Positions 42,555 to 53,635 of a stretch of 64,000 nucleotides of DNA are shown here, piece after piece. Each line of letters begins with the position of its first letter. Position 1 is the first letter of the stretch. Position numbers and translations under genes: made by a program. The notes under the pieces were generated by a model that was given only the letters and a program-made list of their open reading frames with translations, ran no database searches and had not been told where the DNA came from. The stretch is from Plenodomus lindquistii (lineage: Eukaryota; Ascomycota; Dothideomycetes; Pleosporales; Leptosphaeriaceae), in assembly GCA_025504975.1 (NCBI GenBank), contig JANUWI010000016.1, positions 992,001-1,056,000 on the forward strand, read 5' to 3'.

Positions 42555-43327
42555 AGGGATAGGAGAGTGGATTAGTGAAGCTTTGGTGTGGTTTTGTAGG
42601 GCGAAGAGTATGAGTGCGAGATGGAGACGTAAAGTGTTGATGATCTATGCAGTAAGCCATTTCTGTCAACGGCGGATTTCGCGGTTTTGTTCCCGTGCAG
42701 TTTGCGTTATGGTAGATGGTTACTTGTACAATGATTTCGCTATTTACGAGGCTGTGGTTTATGGAATTTCGAGTATGCTGTCTGTGAGGTCGTGTTCTTC
42801 TTCTCCAGATGCTTCAATCATAGTTGACAACAGACATTTGGTAGTTGATCACATGTGTTTCAATGCTCAGATGTTGATGAGACAAGAATACGCTAGACGA
42901 CGTGCAACTCGCATCCTCCACCCGGTGTAGCGGGATGCGCTTTCTGCGTGTGAATCGAGTGGGAGGCATGAGTGAGGGGGTTAGAGGAGATGTAACAACG
43001 TCGAAAGAAGGGGACAACGAAGAAGTCATGAGGCATGTTGCGATTGTTTCGTTAGAGAAGTGCTGTGAGAAGACACACATGACGGTTAAGTTCCTGCATG
43101 CGGTACAATAGATGGCGTCGTGTAGTACCGCTTGTTCTGTTGATGAATGCGGATCATGTTTCCAATGGCCGTGAAAAAAAAGCTAAGAACATATCGTGAT
43201 TGCGATACCAGCTGCGAAGCGATCCTTCCGTAATAATTATCCAGAGATACAAGCCCCCGTCATTCCAAAAGATGGAAATAGCTCAGTTTGCGTCAAACAC
43301 ACATGGATCGACTGGCAGGAACCTTCG
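42555..43327. other. Gene-free convergent stretch
   Basis: 3' flanks of the secreted repeat gene and the broken membrane/ankyrin gene. Overlapping short frames on both strands have no recognisable content. Confidence 0.5.
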
Positions 43328-46300
43328 TCATGGGTTAATCGGGCTGCTCTCATCTTCCCTCCGATCGAAGACGCTGGAAATTTGAGCGCTGGGAGATTGC
43401 ACTACGCCAGGCACATCGACGACCTCAGCTATGACCTCGCTCTCATTCGTAGGTGGGGAGGTCGACTGGTTCGCTGATTCCGGTGGTGTGGCTGGAGCCT
43501 CCAACTCCTTTTTGACTTCCTGGATCATTTCGTTTGCTTGTAGAATGGCGAGACTCTCCTTGAGCAGAGCTTTATCGTCATCTCCAACCTCCTCGGGAAC
43601 CAATCTTTCAATTCGCTCAATAGCACTTGTCGCGTTCTTCACATGGACCTGCAAACGCCAGATGGCGGTTCCGAATACCGGGTAAAGGGAAGTCAGGAGG
43701 TCCTTCAGCATTGGACGCGCATCGTTGAGGAATACCAGGAATTGAATCTGTGAAGCGGATCCAAGTCTAGACATGCCGAAGGACTTACACCAATAACCAA
43801 AGAAGACGTGCTCTGCCTGTAGGATGTCCAAACGATTACTTGCGATCGCATGGTGAAATGGTGTCCAACCTCTGTCATCGACATCCTTGTGAATGAGAAT
43901 AGCGGTATCCTCCTTCTCTCCATCCCCCCCAGCCCAACGAAGGATCTTCCTGAAGACCTTGGGGCTCCCTTCAGAGCATGTCCAGCTCAGTGGACTTCGA
44001 TGTTGCGCATCGTACATTTCGTCGTATTTGCATCGTCGTATGACTCCATCGATTACAGGTAACCACTTCTCACCTGGGAGTCTTCAAATTTTGATGAAAA
44101 TATCTACAACAACTTTGCTCAGGTGGACTTCGGCCAGGATTGTTATCAGCTGGTCTAGAAACAACGAGACGCCGTAAACGTCGTCTTTCTGAATCATCTC
44201 CTCGATCTGAAGGGCATCTACGTCACGTTCTGATTTGACGAAACCTCTTGCCCAATTCATGTTCGACAGCTTCAACAACCGATGATTTTGCATGTACTTC
44301 AGTTGTTTTGGAAGTTTCAATTCAAGCCTGAAACGTTCGAGTAGACCCTCTAGAGCGGACAAAGTTATTTGACCATCATCATAACAATTGCAAAGGCCGT
44401 AATAGTCGAGGTCATGGTCGCTGTCCCTGTCGGCATCGTTGTCGAAAATCGCTAGTCTTAGGGGAAATTTGGACGTTTCGAGAGCAGGGTCACGACGCAC
44501 GTGATGAGCGAGTAGAATCACGAGGCGCCATAAATGAGTTGAGGAAATTTGGGTTCTCCATTGAAGACACAGCGTGTCAATTGCTGCCATACTGAGATGT
44601 TTCGACGGAACTCTTAGGTCGGTCTCGACGTTCGACAATAATTGCTCTACAGAGCGCACATTATGCCAGTCGAAATTTGAAGCTTCGATCTTACTCAGAA
44701 TCCAAGTCTCAGTTTCGGTGCGTGAGCCTAGTCGTGGTTCGGCGAACTGGTCGATTAGGTCCTTGACAGTGGCATTTCGGCGTTGATGGTGAAAACCTTC
44801 TCGAGTAGATATTTCTTCGAACGAAGAATCACAAAGAAACCCATTAGACTGTAGCAAGGCCCATAAAGCAGTTATGAACAGGTCCTGCGCCAGCATAACG
44901 TCGATTGAGTGCTCTACACGATACACAACCACCCTGTGTTTCCCCGTCTTTGGCATGGTTTCAAGTATCGGCCATCCAAAGAATCTGGCACGGGTAATAT
45001 TTGGCGTGCACTGTGGCTTGATTGGCTCAAAGATATTGAACACCCTGGAGCCGTACCGAAATCGTTCACTAAGATCAATATCTTCGCTCATTTGCCAGAC
45101 AATCTCGGGCCCGGAACTTCCGCTCGTCAGATCCAGTTTCACGTCCAAAAATTCAAGGCGGTCCTTCGGTCGAGCTTCATAAGCTCGCTTGGTTGCACAT
45201 TCCCAGAAAGAATGAGCCTCAATAAAGTTCTTGCTGTTCCCCCTAGCTACAATACGATATATTTGTTCGTCCCCAAATGGAATGGTAGTTTTGGTTGCGT
45301 GGTGGTGATTGAGTAAAGACCAACGTTGCAAAGCAAGAGTAGCTTCTGTTTGACAGCTCTCTAAATGATATGATTTCTTTGAGACGTCGGCAGCAATGCG
45401 AAAGGTCAAATAGTCCTCTGGGTAGGACTCTGAGTTCTCACCGCGGCTTATGCCTCTATTGATTGAACAGCGAAATCTTATGTGCAGACAGCGAGCCGGA
45501 CTGACATTCCCGAACCTGACAGAAAAAAACTTGGATATCGCTTTAGCCACGCTGTCAGCCCTGGTTCGACCTTGGACAAGACTCCCTGGCCAGTTCCGGA
45601 GCGGTTGTCCTGTTGGCTGGTCTTGAGTCAACTGAGCTAAGGCGACTCGATATCGCCAGACCATCGCAGCGTTCAAAGGTGTACGTTTCAGCTCTTCACC
45701 GGGAACGTCTGCATTGTTTTCTGGCAGTTGATTTGAAGAGGAGGAAGTCAACATGATAGTAAAGCCATTTACACAATGCCAGCTTTTTGGAGCTGTCATA
45801 GACACTCCACTCGTGACTTTTAGGCTCTCCTCACTATGCATAACCCAAAACGCGGCTATATGTTCAGTACCGGGCGAAGTCGCAATTCCTTGGCATCTTT
45901 TACGAATGTCCAGAGCCAAGCAGTCCAGTTCATGCCCCACAAAGGGCGGTTTCATTATGTCACTTTTCGACTGCACCTCTTCATTGGTCCCGCCTTTAAA
46001 AGCCGGCTTGGAGCTAGGTCGAAACTTCGTGAAAATGTTGTCGTCGGCTTGGAGCCTTCGCGTCCTGAGCGAGACACGGAGGATGGTCATGACAAGTACC
46101 AATGCGATCTGGTAGATAGAGACGGCGGGATGGACACTGCGCAGACCGATGAACTGAATCACAAACCCAGTGATCGTCACACAACTAACGATACATGCTG
46201 CAGCATGTTGATCGTCGGCAGAATCTGGTCTTGTTGACACGACGTAGGACCCCAACGGATTATTTTGGTCGCAGAAGCCAAACGATTCGAAAGTCTGATC

Positions 46301-47215
46301 ACCAATGACTTGTCCACCAGGCTATATCACATATATGAAATCTGCATCCGACGGGACAGGCTGGCCCCATGGGAACGTGAACGGCTTCCTCTTTGTCCAG
46401 GTTATTTCCTTTGTACTGTTCTTGATCATAAACGAGCACGAGAACATTCCCAAGCACAGCAAAAGAGTTCCCGAAATGGTCATGGGTAGCCCCCAGGGGT
46501 TTGCTGGGCTTGACGTTTTCGCCATACTTTGGGAATATGTTGCCCATATAGCGAAGCCAAGCATTGAAGTCTGAAGTAGGATTGAAAAGCAGACAAAGCA
46601 TATCAATACCCACTTGGGTGGTCGTCGAAATCCAATGTTCAGCCGGAGACTGGGATTGGTGATCAATTCTGACTTTTCATTGTCGTCGTCCTGTTTAGAC
46701 ATATCCCATACAAGCTGGCTTTCGTCGGCAGGCTGGTCATGGAGGTACTCGGATAGCGTTGTCAACCCCATGGTCGATGGTACCAAGGAGTCACTCTCGG
46801 GGTTATCCAGATGCTTGACGTAGGCAAACTCCAAGATTTTCGCACGACCAAACACGCGCACGATAGCACCCCGTTGATAGAGCTCAGCAAGGTCCTTGCC
46901 AGTAGACGAACATAACTCGATCTCCGCGACACCAGAACCTTCCTGAGATCGCCCGACAAATGCTCTGAGTTGTGGGCTACCGCAAATGCGGATCATGGAG
47001 ACGATCGCAGTCAAGATACCCAAGGGAGCCATCGCGAAGATAACGCAGTCTAACCATGAGGTACTCTCAGCAAGGTACTGTTTTGTGACCTGCTCGCCGA
47101 AAAGTTGTAAGATTGGAGCCAGATCGGTAGAGAGGTTGTTCGCGATTTCTTCCCACCCGCTGGCGCATGTCGCTGCGGGAATGAAAATGAGGTTGATGAT
47201 GAAGTGAGCGAGCAT
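43328..47215 (-). pseudogene. Large membrane and ankyrin-like protein gene broken by two in-frame stops
   Basis: From ATG 47215 one minus-strand frame extends for 1296 codons to 43328. It is interrupted only by TAG at 46324-46322 (between DADFIYVI and PGGQVIGDQTF) and TGA at 44086-44084 (between VVDIFIKI and RLPGEKWLPV). The N-terminal third has several membrane spans (WLDCVIFAMAPLGILTAIV; WVLICFVCFSILLQTSMLGF; ISGTLLLCLGMFSCSFMI) and the segment LCSSTGKDLAELYQRGAIVR, which I recall from a widespread fungal family of multi-pass proteins with C-terminal ankyrin repeats. A further span after the first stop is IVSCVTITGFVIQFIGL. Ankyrin-like text is near the end (RSPLSWTCSEG; GWTPFHHAIASNRLDILQAE). 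Neither stop fits inside an intron. Both can arise by one C-to-T change, so recent inactivation is likely. Stop-codon readthrough or assembly error are alternatives. Function unknown. Confidence 0.75.
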
Positions 47216-47871
47216 CGTGACAAGCTCGTGGAGGTGTTAGAGGGTTGTGATGAGGTGGAGGGAGATGTTCACGGAGCCTTCATTTATAATGAGTAGATGG
47301 GTATCAGCCTTGGAGAGGTAGTTTCCGCGGACGTCAGTTTGATCTTCAGCCTCGCAGGCCGCCACAGCAGTTCACTATCCAATGAGGGTCTGACTCGTAT
47401 ATGGGAGTTCTCTTGACATGCACAGCGATACGATATGTCTTGACACATGATTCTGTAAGCGATGTCGGTGGAGTACGCAGTTCATGCCAAATGCGTCGAG
47501 CAATTCTGTGTCTTGACCTATGCAGCCTACCTGCAGCTCAAAAATGACCAATGCGGACCTCAATATCGCTGTAGATCACTTCTGTGAGCTTCCACCATCG
47601 TCTGACACAAGCATGAACGTTCTCGCAATGGTCGTACCCCTCATCTGGTTTCAGCTGGCGATAAACGTGTGGCTTCGAATATATCCAATTGTCATTCAGC
47701 GAGCACAAACATCTTCGCTGGACAAGGAAGGACATTCAACATCAAGGCGGGGTTGTTGTCGTCATCGTGTTGTGCCTCATTCCTCACAGATAACATGTGC
47801 TAATCGTAGACACCAGGCTCGGGGTCATATAAATAGCGTATGCGTATTGGTCAGAAACTCCAGGCATCTGC
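47216..47871. other. Gene-free stretch
   Basis: Upstream region of the broken membrane/ankyrin gene and 3' flank of the MDR gene; no credible frame. Confidence 0.5.
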
Positions 47872-48915
47872 CTACCGCTTACCGCAGACTCTCACGACAA
47901 GTTTTCCCTTGGCTCTTCCGGATCTCAACGTCTCGTAACCTCTTCTCGCGTCATCGAACTCCATGACCTCATTCACGACTAGTTTGACCTTGCCAGCTCG
48001 CACCAACTCCACCAATTTGACAAAAGCTCCGTGATTTGTTGACGCCAATCCGAAGGAGAATGGCCTTTGCCCGCCACCCAGCCATGTCGGTACCAGAAAT
48101 CGAAAAGCGAGGTCGTATACGAACGGCAGGCTGACTTGAGAGCCAATCTGGATGTACTTCGCGCCAGGCTTCGTGAACTTCGGCGCCTTCCAGTAAAGTT
48201 CCATCGGCTGTCCCACATTGTCCAATACCATGTCAAACTGCTTATCGTGCTTCTCCAAAACCTCAGCCACATTCTCCTCCCGATAGTCAATAACCTGATC
48301 CGCACCCAGATCCCGACACAATTGCACATTTGCCCCCGAGCACGTCGTTGTGACCCAACAACCTAACGCCTTCGCAATTTGAATCGCAAAAGTGCCCGTT
48401 CCCCCTGACCCGCCATTGATCAGCACGCGGTCCCCTGACTTCAAATGCGGTGCGAGACACTGGTACGTCACCAAACCACACACTCCCAACGTTGCAGCAT
48501 CGCTCATCGACACCCCCCCAGGAATCGGCACAGTGCCTGCCCGCGACCCGATGATATACTCACCCAACGTACCAAACTGCTGTTTCGGTTCCAGCTTCCC
48601 GAACACACGCTGCCCGACTCTCACATGAGCATCTGGACCTACATCAACGACTTCACCGGAAAAGTCCAAACCGGGTGTTGCGGGTTTGGGTATCGCTAGT
48701 CGTCCTACGATAGGAAGTTCGGCGAGTTTGTAGTCTACAGGATTGAGGGCAGCGAAGTGAACGCGGATCAGGGATTCGCCCGCCGCAAGGGCGCGTGTAG
48801 ATATCGGTAGTAGAGCAGATTCGTTGATTTGGAGAGCCTTTTCGAGAGTTGTAGCGCAGGCCGTCCATTGCCATGCTTTCATTGTTGTGGGGATTGCGGT
48901 GGGGTTTTGCGCCAT
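47872..48915 (-). CDS. Zinc-less MDR oxidoreductase (quinone-oxidoreductase/enoyl-reductase-like)
   Basis: Single exon of 347 residues, ATG at 48915. The N-terminal GroES-like fold (LIRVHFAALNPVDYKLAELP; PGLDFSGEVVDVG; RVGQRVFGKL) is followed by a Rossmann fold with the NADPH-binding GSGGTGTFAIQIAKALGCWV and the later VLDNVGQPMELYWKAPK. The Cys and His ligands of the zinc alcohol dehydrogenases are missing, which places it with quinone oxidoreductases and stand-alone enoyl reductases (PF08240 plus PF00107 or PF13602). It should reduce a quinone or an enone with NADPH in the cytosol. Substrate is unknown and it has no adjacent biosynthetic partner. Confidence 0.9.
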   Translation of the reverse strand: MAQNPTAIPTTMKAWQWTACATTLEKALQINESALLPISTRALAAGESLIRVHFAALNPVDYKLAELPIVGRLAIPKPATPGLDFSGEVVDVGPDAHVRVGQRVFGKLEPKQQFGTLGEYIIGSRAGTVPIPGGVSMSDAATLGVCGLVTYQCLAPHLKSGDRVLINGGSGGTGTFAIQIAKALGCWVTTTCSGANVQLCRDLGADQVIDYREENVAEVLEKHDKQFDMVLDNVGQPMELYWKAPKFTKPGAKYIQIGSQVSLPFVYDLAFRFLVPTWLGGGQRPFSFGLASTNHGAFVKLVELVRAGKVKLVVNEVMEFDDARRGYETLRSGRAKGKLVVRVCGKR

Positions 48916-49334
48916 TGTGAAGTGGATGGTGGGGAGTCTATCGTCGAAGAAAGGAACAGGAGATCAAAGCTGGAGTATCACAATCCGTTACTGCATCATA
49001 TATTTTGTTCTTGAAGTTTGGTACACCAAGGCCGATGGCGCCGCAGGCCGGATCCCCGCACGGAGAAGCTGAGTGGTGGAGTTTGCATTGTGAGGTCTAT
49101 CTGGCGGTCATAGTCATCAGCACCATCGTTGCGAGTTGCTACTGATTCACGATCTTCATCGCCTGGATGTCCTGAGTGTCGATAAAGATTGTCAAACGCG
49201 GCAAAGGAGTTCCTGTGAGCCTGACATGGCCCGTGCGCGCGCTAATTCGGACGCGACTTTCCGTTGGCGTTCACTCTGCAGCACTGGAGATGTTGACACC
49301 AGCATGTGACACAACGCGACATTGACTGTTGATC
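48916..49334. other. Divergent intergenic region, no feature recognised
   Basis: 418 bp between the divergent MDR and Mg-chelatase-like starts; a control region for both is implied by position only. Confidence 0.5.
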
Positions 49335-50706
49335 ATGTCCTCACAAGGGTATCTGGAAGTGGCAGAAAAGGTACAGATGCTTGGTGACCTTGAGCTCGCA
49401 ACACTCATTTGCCTGGTCGCCGAGCAACACTGTATCATCGAGGCGGACCAAGAGCTGATCGATGATGTACAAGAGGAGCTGAAGCTTGTAAGCAGGAGAT
49501 TTGCTGGACTGGGAAGCTTCACTTACATTCCTAGGTCGCTTCAAATACCTTTGGACTCACATGGGCAATACTGAGTTGTGATCAAAACACATCGCTCGAT
49601 GACTTTGGCAGCGGTATCTTAGTCAAGGACGATGGCGATGCCTACTTCAAGAACACAGGCTGGAGCAGCAATCATGCCACATCGCTACCAGGAACACCGA
49701 GAACACCTGATCGTCGGTTGTCAAAATCACCCGGTCTACTAAGCCCACTGGATAGTCGGCGCATTGCCAACGTTGTCATTGTCAAAAACCTCAATCGAGC
49801 GAGTCCAGAGGTCAAAGTTCAGGCACTAGAGGTATGTGATGTTCAATGGGTTGGGACTGTGATGCTAACTTGCGTGCAAGTTGATACGCGGGAAGCGCAA
49901 TTTCACACGGACTGCGGTACATGCTGCCCCAAAGCCGTTCCTCTTCATTTCACTAAATGTGAGCGGCACTCAAAGTTTGACAGTACACTTGGTACGAGGC
50001 ATCCATACCTATCTACAGACTCCCAAACACATGACTGATACGAAATAAGAACGACCAATTCTTCATCTCTCACAAGCATCAAGCGCAAGATGGACTACCG
50101 AATCTTGAAGAGCTCCAAGACCAGCAGTTAGTCTCCGAAGACGATGCATCCACATCTTCGGTGGTGCGCAAGTCATCATATACAGTTTATTCGAAGCCGC
50201 ATACTATATTGTTCACAGCTGAAGTAGGTTCGCTACACCATTTCAAGTTTGAATCATACTGATGTTTGACAGGATCTAGTTCGCCTAGCAAAGCTTACTA
50301 GAGAAGTCAAGATGAGCTCAGAAGTGCGAGCTTACTTGCACAACATTGTGGTTTTCATGCGTCTCCATCGTGCGGTCGCTGGTGGTATATCGGCAATGGC
50401 TACGAGACATTTCAATACATTATCACAGTAGGTCTACCGGCGTCCACCCGTTCGTTTGACTGCTCAGGTTGACTGACACGGCTTAGCGTCTTGGCTCCAC
50501 TTCACGGGCTTGAATATGTCTCTCCATCGCTTGTCGCACTAGCAGCCCGCAAGATCTATCCTCATCGCATCGTCATAACCACGCCTGAAGGCGAGCGAAG
50601 CATGCAATGGGGCAGCTCGCTTGAGGCTGTCAAAGCCGTGCTTGAAGGTGTGACTGAGGAGGATGTTATCGAAGAAGTGCTTCAATCAGTGGAGGTGCCA
50701 CTGTGA
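49335..50706 (+). CDS. Mg-chelatase-lid-like conserved fungal protein
   Basis: Six exons: 49335-49487, 49535-49831, 49881-49991, 50050-50223, 50273-50427 and 50487-50706, giving 370 codons in phase, all with GTA-type donors and YAG or AAG acceptors. It begins MSSQGYLEVAEKVQMLGDLE with ATLICLVAEQHCIIEADQEL, a conserved start in a fungal family often labelled magnesium chelatase. The middle is disordered and Ser-rich (SLPGTPRTPDRRLSKSPGLL). The second half has DLVRLAKLTREVKMSSEVRA, VVFMRLHRAVAGGISAMATR and LVALAARKIYPHRIVITTPE, resembling the C-terminal helical lid of MoxR/Mg-chelatase AAA ATPases (PF17863). There is no Walker A or B, so it is not an ATPase by itself. Fungi lack chlorophyll synthesis, so the product name should not be read as a function. 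Confidence 0.82.
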
Positions 50707-50973
50707 TTGCCAATATTGGTGACGCGCTCACCATGGAGAGCTCTTATTGTGAAGAGTGACACCCAATGATGAGTAAGAATGCTGGTTGCTGATCTTCGCC
50801 GGCCGGTGATGGTCGTGATTGGCACTATGCGGGGTAGTCTAGGGCCGTCCCACGGAGCCCTGCAACAACGCGCTTTTTTCAGGGCATAGACCTGCATACT
50901 TTTGAAAGTTCAAGACGCTGCGAGGCTTGCGCTGCGGTAACAATTCGCTCGACGAATCATTACGTCTGTGGAG

Positions 50974-52647
50974 ATGGCTACTGGCTATTTCGACGCCCTG
51001 CTCGGAGCTGCGAGCAAGAGGGAAGAGGTAACTAAGCCGCTGCCTCCCGGGACGTCATCGCGACGCGTTCGAGCTAATTCTGAGCGCGAGTCGACAAATC
51101 AAGACACCGAGAACATAAGTAGTCCCAACCACCGCGATGATGCACTCGAGGTACGTGTCACGCCAATGCACCTGGATAGCCGCTCAGTTCTCAATTGCAG
51201 GTCGTTTTTGAAGGCGGCGACACGGGACGTCGTCGCAAAGCGTCTCTTGCACCAATGACGAACCGTCCCGAAAATGGTCGGCGGACCACGGCATGCATTG
51301 TCCATTCGCTGCTCGAAAAGCACGAAGGCATGCCCGTTAAAGACCACTCAAGATCGTATGAGGGCCTTTCCCAAGAACGACGAGTTGACAAGGACCCACA
51401 CGCGCAAGCCGACCAGACGCAACGTTCGCGACTCTTAACGAAGAAGGAGATATCGGACATGGCATTTGGCATACGGGAATTGTCCAAGAAGCTTTCACAG
51501 ATACGACTGAAGCTACACGTCAAGAACATTTTTATACTGGGCAAGGCACACGACGAGGGCCTGATCAAGAATTCGCGAGAGACAACGGAGTGGCTGCTGA
51601 CGAAAGACCCCAATTTTACAGTGTATGTTGAAATAAGACACGACCTTTGGCAGGACTGATGTGCTGCAGCTATGTCGAGCAGACACTAGAGGACAACACA
51701 GCTTTCGACGCCGCGGGTCTCGTCAAAAAGAACCCTTCCTTTGAGGGCCGCTTGAAGTTTTGGACGAACGAAATGTGCGCTCAGAACCCAGAGACATTCG
51801 ACATTGTGCTTGCAGTAGGCCATACATTTTGCACCTCACCAGTCTCACGCTGACAACTCCATAGCTGGGCGGTGATGGTACTGTCCTCTACGCATCATGG
51901 CTCTTCCAGCGCATCGTGCCTCCTACGCTAGCCTTTTCGCTGGGCTCGCTGGGGTTCCTCACCAAATTCGATTACGACCTATATCCTCAGACACTAACGC
52001 GAGCATTCGAAGAGGGCATCACTGTCAACCTCCGCATCCGCTTCGAAGCAACCATCATGCGGTCACAGGAACGGGAGGGACCCGGTCGCGACCTCGTCGA
52101 AGAGCTCATCGGTGAGGAGCGTGAAGACCATCACACACACAGGCCTGATGGCACATACAATATCCTGAATGAGGTTGTGGTGGATCGAGGGCCAAATCCG
52201 ACCATGTCAAGCATTGAATTATTTGGTGACGACGAGCACTTTACCACAGTCCAAGCGGATGGCATTTGCATCGCAACCCCTACTGGATCTACTGCGTATA
52301 ATCTGGCAGCCGGTGGATCACTCTGTCATCCAGATAATCCAGTCATTCTTGTCACCGCCATCTGCGCGCATACGTTATCATTCCGGCCCATCATCCTTCC
52401 AGATACCATGGTTTTGCGCACTGGTGTACCGTACGATGCGAGGACCAGCTCGTGGGCTAGTTTTGACGGTCGCGAGCGCGTCGAGCTCAAGCCTGGCGAC
52501 TATGTAACGATCAGCGCTTCGAGGTTTCCGTACCCAAATGTGCTACCTCTCGATAGAAGAAGGACGGACTGGATCGACAGCATCAGTAGAACTTTGCAGT
52601 GGAACTCGAGGCAGAAGCAGAAAGCTTTCAAGGAATGGGACTCGTAG
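50974..52647 (+). CDS. NAD(H) kinase (ATP-NAD kinase family)
   Basis: Four exons, 50974-51150, 51201-51622, 51670-51814 and 51865-52647, total 509 codons with every join in phase. ATG 50974 (MATGYFDALLGAA). The catalytic start LALGGDGTVLYASWLFQ straddles the last junction and carries the GGDGT motif. NILNEVVVDRGPNPT and IATPTGSTAYNLAAGGSLCH are the NE/D and second nucleotide motifs, and CAHTLSFRPIILPD follows. The N-terminal 200 residues are polar and poorly conserved (RRKASLAPMTNRPENGRRTT), as in Utr1/Yef1-type cytosolic enzymes. It phosphorylates NAD or NADH with ATP to give NADP(H), feeding biosynthetic reductions and oxidative-stress defence. The N-terminus shows no clear mitochondrial presequence. 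Confidence 0.94.
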
Positions 52648-53635
52648 ACGCCTTCTTAATCGGCCCTGTCTTGTGCGCAGGTCAAGACCATCGAATGACA
52701 TTCTCCAGCAATGTGTATTTTATCTCAAGTGATCTTCAAGGCTCGGTGTTACCCTTGCGACGATCATTTGCACAACCCGAGGTAACGTTTTGGTATTTGG
52801 AAGATTGTCACCACCATCAAACGCAGTGGTCCCCCTCCAAAGCCAACCCCCGAGAGCTAACTCTGAGGATCATGGACTGCGAGCCTAACGACCAGCTTTG
52901 CTATCGATAGAAGCTTTTTGCCTCGCGTGATCGCGGTGAGGCGAGAAACTCCTCACCGAGTCGTGCTAAAATTAGAAAATCAAGGTGGCGCGCTATCGAA
53001 GAAGCCGAAAAGGTTCACAGAAAGAAGCACTCCATGATGCAGGCTTGTTGTTTCTGGACTGACACTATGCTCGTCGCATCCATAGCGTATGAAGCTCCTT
53101 CGTACTCGCCCATGGAACGAATCTGGGCAGCCACTCTTTCGTTGTGTCCATGACGCTGAACGCCCAACTCTCACTAGCCTGCCGAGCCATCGCCGGAATC
53201 AATGGAAAATCCTCGTGAAATGACAGCGCAACCTCGTATGCACAGCAACGACGTCTTGCAAGTCGCTCATTCGGATGGTACGATGCAGCTTTAAACTGGC
53301 GAACCCAATCAATGGCAGCATGACGTTGGACAGGTATTTTTCGGCCAATCATGTCCGCCGCAGCTGGGCCGATTCCAGAGAGCCTCATGAAGTGGATCCG
53401 TGGAGAAGTGGGCTGGCGAGGTTGGATACGAGACCATGGTGGCTGGCACCTCGCATGACACTTTGAGCTATGATGAGTATCTTTAGGTCGAGTAGCATAT
53501 ATCCATGTATATAAGGATGCGTCGAATTGAACTCTACAGCCCACATCACAACATCACATCCCCATCCCCATCTCTTCCACTTAACTTCCTATCTACACAA
53601 TTCTCATCACCATCATCTCAGGTTACTCGCCCATC
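52648..53635. other. Gene-free stretch with a promoter at its right end
   Basis: A minus-strand frame of 106-159 codons at 53065-53544 reads plausibly in parts but has no domain or splice partner, so it is not called. A TATA box for the secreted protein is at about 53510. Confidence 0.45.
53509..53518 (+). promoter_or_regulatory. TATA box of the secreted candidate effector gene
   Basis: TGTATATAAG lies about 120 bp before ATG 53636, with a CA/TC-rich leader in between (ATCACATCCCCATCC), typical of strongly expressed fungal genes. Confidence 0.55.

Noticed and set aside
43740..43790. Possible intron (GTAAGT ... TTCACAG) in the ankyrin-like part
   Set aside because: Removing it shifts the reading frame to an early stop, whereas the unspliced frame stays open for another 140 codons.
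53065..53544. Minus-strand frame that reads plausibly at its end (ESWAFSVMDTTKEWLPRF)
   Set aside because: First half is random-looking, no promoter and no recognised family; kept out for lack of support.
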